Source: Pseudomonadota bacterium
GTDB taxonomy: Bacteria; Pseudomonadota; Alphaproteobacteria; Rhizobiales; Xanthobacteraceae
DNA: 18,036 nt
Assembly: GCA_021779635.1 (NCBI GenBank)
Contig: JAJYAH010000045.1
Span: forward strand, 1 to 18,036
Reading direction: 5' to 3'
Part shown: positions 7,674 through 15,928 of the stretch, one piece after another
Numbering within the stretch: position 1 is the stretch's first letter
Layout of the letters: every line of letters begins with the position of its first letter
Translations under genes and position numbers: made by a program
The notes under the pieces: generated by a model
Databases searched by the model: none
Told to the model about the DNA's origin: nothing
Seen by the model: the letters and a program-made list of their open reading frames with translations, nothing else

Positions 7674-8519
7674 ATGGAAAAAAAGACGCTCGTCAACGCA
7701 CCAGGACTCGCTGAGCGCGCCTATCGCATCCGCCGCAACGCGCTACGCATGGGCGAAGTGCAGGGCCAGGGTTACATTGCTCAGGCGCTGGACATCGCCG
7801 ACATTCTGGCCGCCGCCTATTTTCACGCGATGCGCTTTCGTCCCGAAGATCCGTCCTGGGAGGGACGAGATCGGTTCCTGCTTTCGAATGGGCATTATGC
7901 CATCGCACTCTATGCGGCATTGATCGAGGCAGGGATCATACCCGAAGCAGAGCTCGAAACCTATGGCAGTGACGAAAGCAGGCTGCCGATGTCGGGCATG
8001 GCCTCTTATACGCCGGGTATGGAGATGTCGGGTGGATCGCTTGGTCTGGGGCTCAGTATTGCCGTTGGTAGAGCGCTCGGCTTGAAGCGTAAAGGCTCCG
8101 ACGCCCGGATCTTTATCCTGTTTTCCGACGGCGAACTCGATGAGGGCTCCGTCTGGGAGGCAATTATGTCCGCCGGCCACTTCAAACTCGACAACATGAT
8201 TGCGATCGTCGATCTCAACAACCAGCAGGCGGACGGTCCTTCGACGGAAGTAATGGCTTTCGAGCCGCTGGTCGACAAGCTCAGGGCGTTCGGGTGGTTC
8301 GTGCAACGCATCGACGGCAATGACCTCGATGCCGTCGTGGCTGCCTTCGATGTCGCCAAGGATCATCCCGAGCCAAGGCCCCGCATCATTGTCGCCGACA
8401 CGCTGATGGGCAAGGGGGTCCCGTTCCTCGAGCAGCGCGAGAAAAATCACTTCATTCGCATCGAACAGCACGAATGGCAGCTTGCTTTGAACGCGCTCGA
8501 TGCGGGGAGACTCGCATGA
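7674..8519 (+). CDS. Transketolase, N-terminal (thiamine diphosphate-binding) subunit
   Basis: Transketolases move a two-carbon ketol unit from a ketose to an aldose using thiamine diphosphate; in this type the enzyme is split into two chains. The 281-residue subunit carries the diphosphate/Mg site as SDGELDEGSVWE (151-162) followed by NN at 182-183. The usual GDG is SDG, as I recall from other split transketolases. SNGHYA (71-76) and GSLGLGLSIAVG (121-132) are further family hallmarks. The start at 7674 was chosen for its AGGAAG ribosome site (7662-7667); a longer frame from 7572 has unlike-family sequence. The stop overlaps the next start by four bases (ATGA), so the subunits are coupled. 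Confidence 0.93.
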   Translation: MEKKTLVNAPGLAERAYRIRRNALRMGEVQGQGYIAQALDIADILAAAYFHAMRFRPEDPSWEGRDRFLLSNGHYAIALYAALIEAGIIPEAELETYGSDESRLPMSGMASYTPGMEMSGGSLGLGLSIAVGRALGLKRKGSDARIFILFSDGELDEGSVWEAIMSAGHFKLDNMIAIVDLNNQQADGPSTEVMAFEPLVDKLRAFGWFVQRIDGNDLDAVVAAFDVAKDHPEPRPRIIVADTLMGKGVPFLEQREKNHFIRIEQHEWQLALNALDAGRLA

Positions 8520-9523
8520 AGCGCATCCATAAAACGCCTTCCGGCAAACCGCGCCTCACGACGTCCGCCATGATCGCGTCGATCGCGGCCGACGGACAGA
8601 AGACGAGGCCGGCGCCGTTCGGGCAGGCTCTGGTCGAACTGGCCCGAAAGCACTCCGAAGTTATTGGCATGACCGCCGACCTCGGTAAGTACACGGATCT
8701 CCACATCTTCGCGAAGGAGTTTCCCGACCGCTTTTACCAGATGGGGATGGCCGAGCAGCTCCTGTACGGCGCGGCCTCGGGACTGGCGGCCGAGGGCTTC
8801 ACGCCCTTCGCGACGACCTACGCCGTCTTTGCGTCCCGCCGGGCCTACGATTTCATTCACCAGACGATCGCTGAAGAGGACCGCAATGTGAAGATCGTCT
8901 GTGCGTTGCCGGGCCTTACCTCCGGATACGGCCCAAGCCATCAAGCGACCGAAGATCTGGCGCTCTTCCGGGCGATGCCGAACATGACGGTGATCGATCC
9001 GTGCGACGCGCATGAGATCGAGCAGGTGGTGCCGGCCGTCGCGGTCCATCGCGGCCCGGTTTATATGCGGCTTCTACGCGGTCAGGTTCCGGTCGTCCTC
9101 GAAGAGTACGGTTATCAGTTCGAACTCGGCAAGGCGAAGCTGGTCCGGGATGGCAACGACGTTCTGATCATCTCCTCGGGCCTCATGACGATGCGTGCGC
9201 TGGAGGCCGCCCAGGAACTTGCGGACGACGGTGTGGATGTCAGCGTGCTGCATGTCCCGACCATCAAGCCGCTCGATTCCGAGACCATTCGTCGTGAGGC
9301 TGGCAAGTCCGGACGCCTGGTTGTCGTCGCCGAGAACCACACGGTCATCGGCGGCCTCGGCGAGGCCGTCGCCGGGCTCCTGATGCGTTCCGGCATTCAT
9401 CCGACCTTTCGTCAGATCGGACTTCCCGACGAATTTCTGGATGCCGGAGCGCTTCCGACCTTGCACGACAAATACGGCATTTCAGCCGCTGCAGTGACAG
9501 CGCAGATCAAGGGATGGTTGTGA
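8516..9523 (+). CDS. Transketolase, C-terminal (pyrimidine-binding and C-terminal domain) subunit
   Basis: This is the partner chain of the split transketolase. In 335 residues it holds the pyrimidine-binding domain, with the catalytic Glu in GMAEQ (Glu80) that activates thiamine diphosphate and with GPSHQATEDLALFR (139-152), then the C-terminal transketolase domain with VVVAENHTVIGGLG (269-282). Its first 30 or so residues extend beyond the conserved domain. The ATG at 8516 overlaps the stop of the first subunit (ATGA). A longer frame from 8474 would lie inside that gene. It is convergent with the LysR gene, 67 bases apart. The substrate cannot be told from sequence alone; 1-deoxyxylulose-5-phosphate synthase is far longer and is excluded. 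Confidence 0.93.
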   Translation: MKRIHKTPSGKPRLTTSAMIASIAADGQKTRPAPFGQALVELARKHSEVIGMTADLGKYTDLHIFAKEFPDRFYQMGMAEQLLYGAASGLAAEGFTPFATTYAVFASRRAYDFIHQTIAEEDRNVKIVCALPGLTSGYGPSHQATEDLALFRAMPNMTVIDPCDAHEIEQVVPAVAVHRGPVYMRLLRGQVPVVLEEYGYQFELGKAKLVRDGNDVLIISSGLMTMRALEAAQELADDGVDVSVLHVPTIKPLDSETIRREAGKSGRLVVVAENHTVIGGLGEAVAGLLMRSGIHPTFRQIGLPDEFLDAGALPTLHDKYGISAAAVTAQIKGWL

Positions 9524-9544
9524 TGCTGTGGCACCATAGCGTTT

Positions 9545-9568
9545 CGAACGAAATGGATTTCCGGTTCG
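9545..9568. terminator. Weak hairpin between the convergent transketolase and LysR genes
   Basis: CGAACGAAA pairs with TTTC and GTTCG across a small bulge, giving a modest stem in the 67-base gap between two convergent stop codons. A run of T is not evident directly after it on either strand. Its location suggests a shared terminator, but the structure is weak. Confidence 0.25.
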
Positions 9569-9590
9569 TCTGAGACGGAGTTTCACCCTT

Positions 9591-10478
9591 TTACAGTGGG
9601 CATACCGTATCTATCTTCAATTCCTTGGTGATCCATTCCATGAAAACTCTCAGCGTCTGCCTTCTGAGGGCGAGACGCGGAAAAACCAGGAAGTGTCCCA
9701 CGTAGCGTACATCCTGGGCTTTGCCAGCCAGGATGGGCACAAGCGAACCGTTGGCAATTTCTCTTTCCGCCAGCCGCGTTGACTCAAGCGCTATGCCAAT
9801 GCCGCTGACTGCCGCGGAGATGGCGAGAAAGCTCCGGTCAAAGCGCATGCCATGGGGTGGCGAGGCCGTGAGCCCGTTTGCCGCAAACCAGTCCGGCCAT
9901 CGAACCCTCTTGTTGTCGCTATCGATGAGAGCGTGCCTTAGCAGGTCATCCGGCTTGCGAATGAGACTCGCGAGCTTCGGTATGCAGAGCGGCGTCACGG
10001 TCTCTTCGCCAAGCGGAAGGATGATCACGCCTTCCTGGCTCGGCATGCCATAGACGATGTCGACATCGAATTCATCGTTCGCAAAACGCGTATAGTCGGT
10101 CCCGGCCGACAGACGGATTTCGATGTCTGGGTGGGTTGCCAGAAAGCCGGGAAGGCGCGGCGTCAGCCACTGTGCGGCAAAGCTTGGAGCCGAATGAACC
10201 CGGAGTACCTTTGGTCCACGCGTCGAGACAAGATCCATGCCGCGGCGCAGGTCGTCAAAGGCGGGTCCCACATGACGCATCAGGGCCGAGCCAGCAGTGC
10301 TCAGCCGTATCCGTCGGCCGTCGCGCTCGAACAGGGCGGTGCCCAGGCCCTGCTCCAGCTTGCGGATCGCATGACTGACCGCGCTTGGTGAAAGGTGCAA
10401 TTCCGTGGCAGCCTCATAGAACGACCCGGTACGGGCGGCGGCCTCGAACGCGCGGAGCAGGGACAGGGAGGGCTGCAT
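9591..10478 (-). CDS. LysR-family transcriptional regulator, GcvA-like
   Basis: This 295-residue protein has a LysR-type N-terminal winged helix-turn-helix (about residues 20-41, with SPSAVSHAIRKLE) and a C-terminal ligand-binding domain. The segment DSDNKRVRWPDWF (186-198) is a feature of GcvA-like members. Such proteins bind a small-molecule inducer and T-N11-A sites, usually activating a divergent operon and repressing themselves. Here the divergent operon begins with the dehydrogenase and sugar transporter, so it probably senses the transported compound or a product of it. It may also control the convergent-facing transketolase genes. No ribosome site is visible before the ATG. Confidence 0.94.
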   Translation of the reverse strand: MQPSLSLLRAFEAAARTGSFYEAATELHLSPSAVSHAIRKLEQGLGTALFERDGRRIRLSTAGSALMRHVGPAFDDLRRGMDLVSTRGPKVLRVHSAPSFAAQWLTPRLPGFLATHPDIEIRLSAGTDYTRFANDEFDVDIVYGMPSQEGVIILPLGEETVTPLCIPKLASLIRKPDDLLRHALIDSDNKRVRWPDWFAANGLTASPPHGMRFDRSFLAISAAVSGIGIALESTRLAEREIANGSLVPILAGKAQDVRYVGHFLVFPRLALRRQTLRVFMEWITKELKIDTVCPL

Positions 10479-10485
10479 GCCATTG

Positions 10486-10500
10486 ATGAACTGGATTCAT
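10486..10500. promoter_or_regulatory. Candidate LysR operator (T-N11-A dyad)
   Basis: ATGAACTGGATTCAT is a perfect ATGAA-N5-TTCAT inverted repeat containing the T-N11-A pattern (10487-10499) bound by LysR-type regulators. It lies 8 bases upstream of the LysR start and about 95 bases before the dehydrogenase start, in the divergent 116-base gap. Self-repression together with activation of the operon would be the usual arrangement; binding is inferred. Confidence 0.55.
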
Positions 10501-10594
10501 GTGTAGTTGTAAAGATCGCATTTGCCCGAACCGTCGACAAGGCGGATCATCCCTGCAAACAAGACCGAAAAAATGAAGTTTGGGGAGGATCGCG

Positions 10595-11344
10595 GTGCTA
10601 CTGCGCGGCAAAACAGCGGTCATTTCGGGCGCGGCCAGCCGGAGAGGGATCGGCCTGGCAACGGCAAAACTGTTTGCAGCCCATGGCGCAAAAGTGGCCA
10701 TTCTCGACCTGGACTTGAACTCAGCACATGAAGCTGCAGCGCTGCTCGGCGAAGGGCATTTGGGCCTGCGTTGCGATGTGACGGACGCCGAAGCCTGCAA
10801 TAGTTCTGCCGCTAAGGTGATCGAGAATTTCGGCAGCATTGATATTCTAGTAAACAATGCCGGCATCACCCAGCCTGTGAAGACCCTGGAGATTGATGCC
10901 AAGAGCTGGCAGCGCATCGTCGACGTAAACCTCAAGGGCGTGCTGCTGCTCAGCCAGGCCGTGATCCCGCACATGAGAAGCCGGGGCGGCGGTTCCATCG
11001 CGTGCATGTCCTCCGTTTCCGCCCAGCGCGGCGGCGGCATCTTCGGCGGCCCCCACTATTCGGCGGCCAAGGCAGGTGTGCTGGGCCTCGCCAAGGCGAT
11101 GGCGCGCGAGTTCGGTCCGGATGGCATTCGCGTCAACTGCGTCACCCCTGGTCTTGTTGAGACGGACATTACGGGCGACAAACTTACTCCGGCCATGAAG
11201 GGTGAAATCATCAAGGGTATCCCGCTGGGGCGCCTCGGCGCGGCAGCGGATGTGGCTAACATCTATCTGTTTCTCGCATCGGATCTCTCCGCCTACGTCA
11301 CCGGCGCGGTGATTGACGTAAACGGAGGAATGCTGATCCACTAA
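10595..11344 (+). CDS. Short-chain dehydrogenase/reductase (SDR), classical type
   Basis: This is a 249-residue NAD(P)-dependent oxidoreductase. Visible SDR features are the glycine-rich nucleotide loop SGAASRRGIG (11-20), two residues longer than the common TGxxxGIG; acidic residues at the end of the second strand (LDLD, 37-40), which favour NAD(H); NNAG (87-90); and a catalytic set of Asn112, Ser142, Tyr155 and Lys159. The GTG start at 10595 was chosen because GGGGAGGA (10582-10589) is ideally spaced. An in-frame TTG at 10580 has no such site. Its place before a sugar transporter suggests it oxidises the imported sugar or polyol, or a breakdown product; the exact substrate is unknown. It resembles FabG, but the context argues against fatty acid synthesis. 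Confidence 0.92.
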   Translation: MLLRGKTAVISGAASRRGIGLATAKLFAAHGAKVAILDLDLNSAHEAAALLGEGHLGLRCDVTDAEACNSSAAKVIENFGSIDILVNNAGITQPVKTLEIDAKSWQRIVDVNLKGVLLLSQAVIPHMRSRGGGSIACMSSVSAQRGGGIFGGPHYSAAKAGVLGLAKAMAREFGPDGIRVNCVTPGLVETDITGDKLTPAMKGEIIKGIPLGRLGAAADVANIYLFLASDLSAYVTGAVIDVNGGMLIH

Positions 11345-11425
11345 AGTCTGAAAAGCAGCATCAAGTGCAGCAGCCCGGGCTCGCGTTCGAGCAGGTTTCG
11401 CGAGATGCAAAAACGGGAGGAAGGA

Positions 11426-12868
11426 ATGTTGAATAGAAGAGAGTTACTGGGTGCAGCGTCATTTCTTGCGCTCTCGCCCGGCGCCGCCTGGGCACAGGCC
11501 AAGAACGCGGCCGATGTCGCTGTCGAGGCTGCCAAGAAATATGCTGGCACTGAAATCTCCATCGTGTGGGAAGCGGGGCTCCAATCTCTCGATCCGCTGA
11601 ACTATTCGGGGCCGAAGTGGGAAAAACTCACCGGAATCAAGGTCAAGGTCGTCGAAGTGCCGACCGACCAGATGTTCACCAAGATCATGCAGGACTTCCG
11701 CTCCGGTGCCGGCGCTTATGATGCGCTGAACGTCATCCCCTCCTGGATGCCGGATCTGGTGCGGGCCGGGGCGCTGGAAAACCTCGATCCGTTGGTCGAC
11801 AAGTTCGGCTACCGTGATGAATTGAAGGACATCGCGCCCGCCTATCGCGATAATCAGATGACCGTCGGCGGCAAGATCTACGGCTTCCCCGATGATGGCG
11901 ACGTCATGATCCTTTACTATCGCAAGGACATTTTCGAAGATCCGAAAATGATGGAGGAATTCAAGGCGAAGCATGACTATGGCCTGGCCCCGCCAAAGGA
12001 CTGGAAGCAGTTCTCCGAAATCGGCCAGTTCATCACCGACAAGATGGCGCCGAAAACCTATGGCGCCGGCTTCTTCCGGACGGCACCCTATCCGCAATAC
12101 ATGTTCCAGGAACGTTTCCGCATGGAAGGCGGCAAGTTCTTCGATGCCGAAACCATGAAATCGACCGTCAATAGCGACGTCGGCCTCAAGGTTTTCAAGA
12201 GCATGCTGGCGGAAAACAAGTTCATGCCGCCAGGCGTGGAACAGTGGAATTTCGTCGATAATCTTGCCAACTTCCTGCAGGGCACCACCGCCATGACGAT
12301 CTCCTGGCCGCCCTATGGTCGCTGGGCCGCGGGTTATGGTTCGGGCGAAGAAGCGCTGAACTGGGTGCCGAAGTCCCAAGTGGCAGGCAAGGTAGGATAT
12401 GCCCTGAATCCGCTTGGCCGCGATGAATTGGGCGTGGGCTTTGCTCTCGCGGTCTCGACGACCAGCAAGAAGAAGGAAGCCGCCTATCTGTTCATCCAGT
12501 GGCTGAACAGCAAACAGATCAGCCTCGAACGGGTGCAATTGCCCTACACGCTGCGCGATCCGTTCCGCACATCGCATTACGAAAGCCCGGAATATCGCAA
12601 GCTGTGGCCGGATGCACCGGCGTATCTCGACACGATCAAGAAGGCGGGCGAAACGGGCCTGCTTGACCTCTCGCTCCTGCAGCAGGACAAGTATGACGAG
12701 GCAATGAGTAAGGCGATCAGCAGCCTGTGGACCGGCGAAGACCCCAAGGCCATCCTTGACCGCATGGCCTCGCAATTCGATGCGATCACAGAAAAGGTCG
12801 GCGTCGACAAACAGAAGGAAGTCTATAAGGCTTGGGCTTCCAAGCCAGGCGCCTATCCCAAGGTCTGA
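11426..12868 (+). CDS. ABC sugar transporter, extracellular substrate-binding protein (CUT1 type)
   Basis: This 480-residue protein is the periplasmic receptor of the sugar transporter encoded by the next genes. It begins MLNRRELLGA and has a signal peptide with a likely cut after AWA (residue 23); the twin arginines suggest possible export by the Tat route. The mature part looks like family 1 solute-binding proteins for oligosaccharides, polyols or glycerol phosphate, with GKIYGFPDDGDVMILYYRKD as a family-like segment. It is longer than most such proteins. The ATG at 11426 was chosen for its GGGAGGAAGG ribosome site; an upstream ATG at 11405 lies before that site. It follows the dehydrogenase by 81 bases. 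The ligand cannot be predicted. Confidence 0.93.
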   Translation: MLNRRELLGAASFLALSPGAAWAQAKNAADVAVEAAKKYAGTEISIVWEAGLQSLDPLNYSGPKWEKLTGIKVKVVEVPTDQMFTKIMQDFRSGAGAYDALNVIPSWMPDLVRAGALENLDPLVDKFGYRDELKDIAPAYRDNQMTVGGKIYGFPDDGDVMILYYRKDIFEDPKMMEEFKAKHDYGLAPPKDWKQFSEIGQFITDKMAPKTYGAGFFRTAPYPQYMFQERFRMEGGKFFDAETMKSTVNSDVGLKVFKSMLAENKFMPPGVEQWNFVDNLANFLQGTTAMTISWPPYGRWAAGYGSGEEALNWVPKSQVAGKVGYALNPLGRDELGVGFALAVSTTSKKKEAAYLFIQWLNSKQISLERVQLPYTLRDPFRTSHYESPEYRKLWPDAPAYLDTIKKAGETGLLDLSLLQQDKYDEAMSKAISSLWTGEDPKAILDRMASQFDAITEKVGVDKQKEVYKAWASKPGAYPKV

Positions 12869-12880
12869 CGGAAACCTTAA

Positions 12881-12909
12881 GCGGAGGACTGCCCGGCGCA
12901 GTCCTCCGC
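12881..12909 (+). promoter_or_regulatory. Strong intercistronic hairpin between binding protein and permease
   Basis: GCGGAGGACTGC (12881-12892) and GCAGTCCTCCGC (12898-12909) form a perfect 12-base-pair stem with a five-base loop. It starts 12 bases after the binding-protein stop and ends 12 bases before the permease ATG. No T-run follows, so it is more likely an mRNA-stabilising or attenuating structure than a full terminator. Such elements commonly keep the binding protein in excess over the membrane subunits. Confidence 0.75.
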
Positions 12910-12921
12910 TGTTTGGCGCAC

Positions 12922-13830
12922 ATGCTCATGATTCAAAACCCCGCACTGTCGCACCGCCTTTCGGTGTTCTCGGACAGGAATTTCAAATATCTGATGATTG
13001 CGCCAGCAATCCTGATCCTGCTGCTCGTCGGGCTGTTCCCGCTCATCTATTCGCTGGTCGTCAGCTTCCAGAACATCACGATGACGGACGTAGACACGTC
13101 CTTCGCGGGCCTGCTGAACTACGAGCAGCTGTTCAAGGACCTGCGGCTGTGGCAGGCCCTGGGTCACACCGCCCTCATCACCGCCATTGCGCTGCCGCTC
13201 GAACTGATTTTCGGGTTTCTGCTCGCCCAGCTCTTTCTTGAGAAAATGCCAGGCCGCCAGGTTTTCGTGGCGTTGCTGGTTTTACCGACCGTGCTTTCGC
13301 CGATTGTCGCGGGCGCTACCTGGCGGCTGATGTTTGACGTACGCTTTGGCCCGATCGGCCAGATCCTCAGCTTCCTCGCCGGAACGCCCGTCAACATTCT
13401 GTGGACGGTCAATCCAAATTATGTCTATCCCGCCATCATCATTTGCGAAGTATGGCAATGGACACCCTTCATGTTCCTTCTGCTGCTGGCCGCTCTTTCA
13501 AATGTAGATCAGTCGCAGCTAGAGGCCGCGGAGCTGGATGGCGCCTCCTATTGGAGCGTGCTGCGGCAGATCGTGCTTCCGGCCATCGGGCCGGTGGTGG
13601 CGATTGCTGTTCTCATCCGCGGCCTCGATCTGTTCCGGGTGTTCGACATCATCTGGGCGCTCACCGAAGGTGGGCCCGGATCGATGACCGAGACGATTTC
13701 GCTCTACACCTACGTGATCGGCTTTGTTCAGTTTGACACCAGCTACACCGCCGCTGTCGCCTTCCTCGTGGTGGCCATTCTCTCCATCATCGTCACCTAT
13801 GCCCTGCGGCGCACAGAGTTGGTGCGATGA
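12922..13830 (+). CDS. ABC sugar transporter permease (MalF-like)
   Basis: This 302-residue inner-membrane subunit has about six transmembrane spans and the EAA loop (residues 201-220, beginning EAAELDGASYW), the contact site with the ATPase. The closing GGPGSMTETIS segment is usual for MalF/UgpA-type permeases. Either ATG, 12922 or 12928, could be the start; no clear ribosome site precedes them, only the stem of the hairpin, so expression may be kept low. It pairs with the next permease, whose start overlaps its stop (ATGA). Confidence 0.93.
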   Translation: MLMIQNPALSHRLSVFSDRNFKYLMIAPAILILLLVGLFPLIYSLVVSFQNITMTDVDTSFAGLLNYEQLFKDLRLWQALGHTALITAIALPLELIFGFLLAQLFLEKMPGRQVFVALLVLPTVLSPIVAGATWRLMFDVRFGPIGQILSFLAGTPVNILWTVNPNYVYPAIIICEVWQWTPFMFLLLLAALSNVDQSQLEAAELDGASYWSVLRQIVLPAIGPVVAIAVLIRGLDLFRVFDIIWALTEGGPGSMTETISLYTYVIGFVQFDTSYTAAVAFLVVAILSIIVTYALRRTELVR

Positions 13831-14663
13831 GAGTGGCCGGCACAAGGCACAAGCGTGGCAAGCTGGTCCTGCGCCTCGCCGTTGCCACCGCCGTCACGCT
13901 GATGTTTCTGTTCCCGGTCTATTGGCTGTTCATGATCTCGTTCAAGACGCCGGACGAGATTTTCCATGTGCCGCCGCTTTGGGTGCCGGGAAAAATCCAG
14001 TTCAGCAACTATTGGGTGCTGTTCAGGGATGGTGACGTCGTTGCTATCTGGAACAGCCTGGTGGTGGCGGGCATCAGCTCCGCAATGGCCATGCTTCTGG
14101 GTACGTTCTGCGCCTATAGTCTGGCGCGCTTCAATACCGGTGGCGACAATCTCGCGATGTGGATCATCTCGCAGCGCATGATCCCGCCCATCGCCGTCGT
14201 GTTTCCGATCTTCCTGATCTACGTCTATTTCGGCATGGTGGATACCTATGCGGGATTGATTCTGCTCTACACCGCCTTCAACCTGCCTTATGTGATCTGG
14301 ATGATGCGCGGCTACATCGTCGATATTCCGCTCGAGCTCGAAGAGAGCGCGCTGGTTGACGGCTGTACGCGCTGGCAGACCTTCTGGCGGGTCGTGTTCC
14401 CAATGGCGCGCTCAGGCCTGATGGCAACGGCGGTTTTCACGTTCGTATTCGCATGGAATGATTTTCTCTTTGCGCTGATTCTCACTCGCACCGAGGTCAT
14501 CACGTTCCCCGTCATGCTCACCCACTACTTTGGCGGACAATCGAATTTCTGGTCAAAGATCGCGGCCATGTCGGTGCTGGGGACCTTCCCCATTTTCATC
14601 GCCGTAACGCTGATGCAGCGCTATCTGGTGCGCGGCATTTCTCTTGGTGCTGTCAAAGGGTAG
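13827..14663 (+). CDS. ABC sugar transporter permease (MalG-like)
   Basis: This 278-residue protein is the second membrane subunit, with about six transmembrane spans. Its EAA-type loop is at residues 172-191 ([13 protein letters not shown], a mild variant), and it ends in the MalG-family tail [14 protein letters not shown]. The ATG overlaps the stop of the first permease by four bases, suggesting coupled synthesis in equal amounts. The ATPase gene follows 11 bases later. Confidence 0.94.
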   Translation: MRVAGTRHKRGKLVLRLAVATAVTLMFLFPVYWLFMISFKTPDEIFHVPPLWVPGKIQFSNYWVLFRDGDVVAIWNSLVVAGISSAMAMLLGTFCAYSLARFNTGGDNLAMWIISQRMIPPIAVVFPIFLIYVYFGMVDTYAGLILLYTAFNLPYVIWMMRGYIVDIPLELEESALVDGCTRWQTFWRVVFPMARSGLMATAVFTFVFAWNDFLFALILTRTEVITFPVMLTHYFGGQSNFWSKIAAMSVLGTFPIFIAVTLMQRYLVRGISLGAVKG

Positions 14664-14674
14664 GGAGACGGCGG

Positions 14675-15775
14675 GTGGCGGAAGTCAGGATTTCGGGGCT
14701 GCACAAATATTATGGTCCCGTGCATGCGCTGAAAGGACTTGATCTCACCGTGGCGGACGGCGAGTTTGCAGTCTTCGTCGGGCCTTCAGGCTGCGGCAAG
14801 AGCACGCTTCTGCGCACGATTGCCGGCCTTGAGGAACAGGACGGCGGCGAGATCAGGATTGGCGGGCAAGTGGTCAATGACATGCGGCCTCGTGACCGCA
14901 ATATCGCAATGGTTTTTCAGAACTACGCGCTGTATCCGTATCTGACGGTTTACGACAATATCGCCTTCGGGCTCAGGGCGCGGAAAGTTGGCGAGGCGGA
15001 AATCAAGAAGCGCGTCGACGATGCGGCAGGAATGTTGGGCATCGGGGCGCTTCTGGAGCGTTTCCCGCGTCAGTTGTCAGGCGGCCAGCGTCAGCGCGTG
15101 GCCATCGGTCGGGCCATCGTTAGAAGGGCGCAATTGTTCTTGTTTGACGAGCCCCTGTCGAACCTCGATGCGAAGCTGCGTGACGAGATGCGCGGCGAAA
15201 TAAAGCGCCTGCACAGAAACATCTCCACCACCATGATCTATGTGACGCATGACCAGGTCGAGGCCATGACTCTTGCCGACCGGATCGTGCTGCTGCGTGA
15301 TGGCAGGATCGAACAGCAGGGCTCGCCGCTTGAATTGTTTGAAAGGCCGGCGACAGGCTTTGTCGCGAGCTTTCTAGGGTCTCCGTCAATCAATCTCATT
15401 CCGGCAAGACTTGTAAAGCGTGGCGAGGCTGTCGCGGTCCTGCTCGAGAGCGGCGAAGTGCTGGAGTTGCCCGACGAACGCGCCCGGGGTCTCGCAAGGT
15501 ATGTAGAAAGCGCCGTCATATTCGGCATCAGGCCGCAGCATTTAAGCCGTGCAAGCCGTGGGACAGCGCCTACCGGTAGCGCGCGCGTCACAGCAACGGC
15601 AGACCTGATCCAGCCCACCGGCACGCGCACCTACGTGACGTCGCGGATCGGCGGCGTGCCTGTGACGGCTGAGTTGGATGCCCACGATGTTCATGAGCAG
15701 GGCATTGCGTTCGACTACGCGGTTGACATGAGCCGTTGCCTGCTCATTGACCCCGCCACCGACAAGGTGATTTGA
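14675..15775 (+). CDS. ABC sugar transporter ATP-binding protein (MalK/UgpC-like)
   Basis: This is the 366-residue ATPase that powers the transporter. Motifs are Walker [10 protein letters not shown] (36-44), Q-loop Gln82, signature LSGGQ (134-138), Walker B LFLFDEP (154-160) with catalytic Glu159, and switch His192. A C-terminal regulatory TOBE-type domain (about 240-366) identifies the CUT1 family; such ATPases are sometimes shared between transporters. The start is GTG, preceded by AGGGAGA (14662-14668), and lies 11 bases after the permease stop. All catalytic residues are present. Confidence 0.95.
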   Translation: MAEVRISGLHKYYGPVHALKGLDLTVADGEFAVFVGPSGCGKSTLLRTIAGLEEQDGGEIRIGGQVVNDMRPRDRNIAMVFQNYALYPYLTVYDNIAFGLRARKVGEAEIKKRVDDAAGMLGIGALLERFPRQLSGGQRQRVAIGRAIVRRAQLFLFDEPLSNLDAKLRDEMRGEIKRLHRNISTTMIYVTHDQVEAMTLADRIVLLRDGRIEQQGSPLELFERPATGFVASFLGSPSINLIPARLVKRGEAVAVLLESGEVLELPDERARGLARYVESAVIFGIRPQHLSRASRGTAPTGSARVTATADLIQPTGTRTYVTSRIGGVPVTAELDAHDVHEQGIAFDYAVDMSRCLLIDPATDKVI

Positions 15776-15858
15776 AATGGTCGGGCAGCAATCGGATCTG
15801 GGGCTTGAACCGGCGTTCCTGTCAAAATATGCCAAGCGACTCGCCTTGCAAGGGAGCA

Positions 15859-15875
15859 CAGCCTTTCGAAGGCTG
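15859..15875 (+). promoter_or_regulatory. Small hairpin between ATPase and lactonase genes
   Basis: CAGCCTT-TCG-AAGGCTG is a perfect seven-pair stem with a three-base loop in the 153-base gap before the lactonase gene. No T-run follows. It may be a minor processing or attenuation structure; the short stem could also be chance. Confidence 0.3.
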
Positions 15876-15928
15876 TCGTCAGCCGCATTTCGTCAAGCAG
15901 ATTATTTGGTAGTGGAGGGAGGATCATC

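Noticed and set aside
7825..8220. SDG instead of GDG in the thiamine diphosphate motif as a sign of a dead enzyme
   Set aside because: The rest of the motif (DGELDEG and the NN pair) is intact, the partner chain has its catalytic Glu, and SDG occurs in other split transketolases as far as I recall.
7743..8471. 242-codon minus-strand frame opposite the transketolase N-subunit
   Set aside because: It is antisense to a well-supported enzyme gene and its translation has no recognisable domain.
10580..10594. Earlier TTG start for the short-chain dehydrogenase
   Set aside because: The ribosome site GGGGAGGA lies after this TTG and is ideally spaced for the GTG at 10595.
11459..12775. 438-codon minus-strand frame opposite the substrate-binding protein
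   Set aside because: It lies wholly antisense to a gene with clear family features and a signal peptide; its His/Arg/Asp-rich translation is typical of a shadow in GC-rich DNA.
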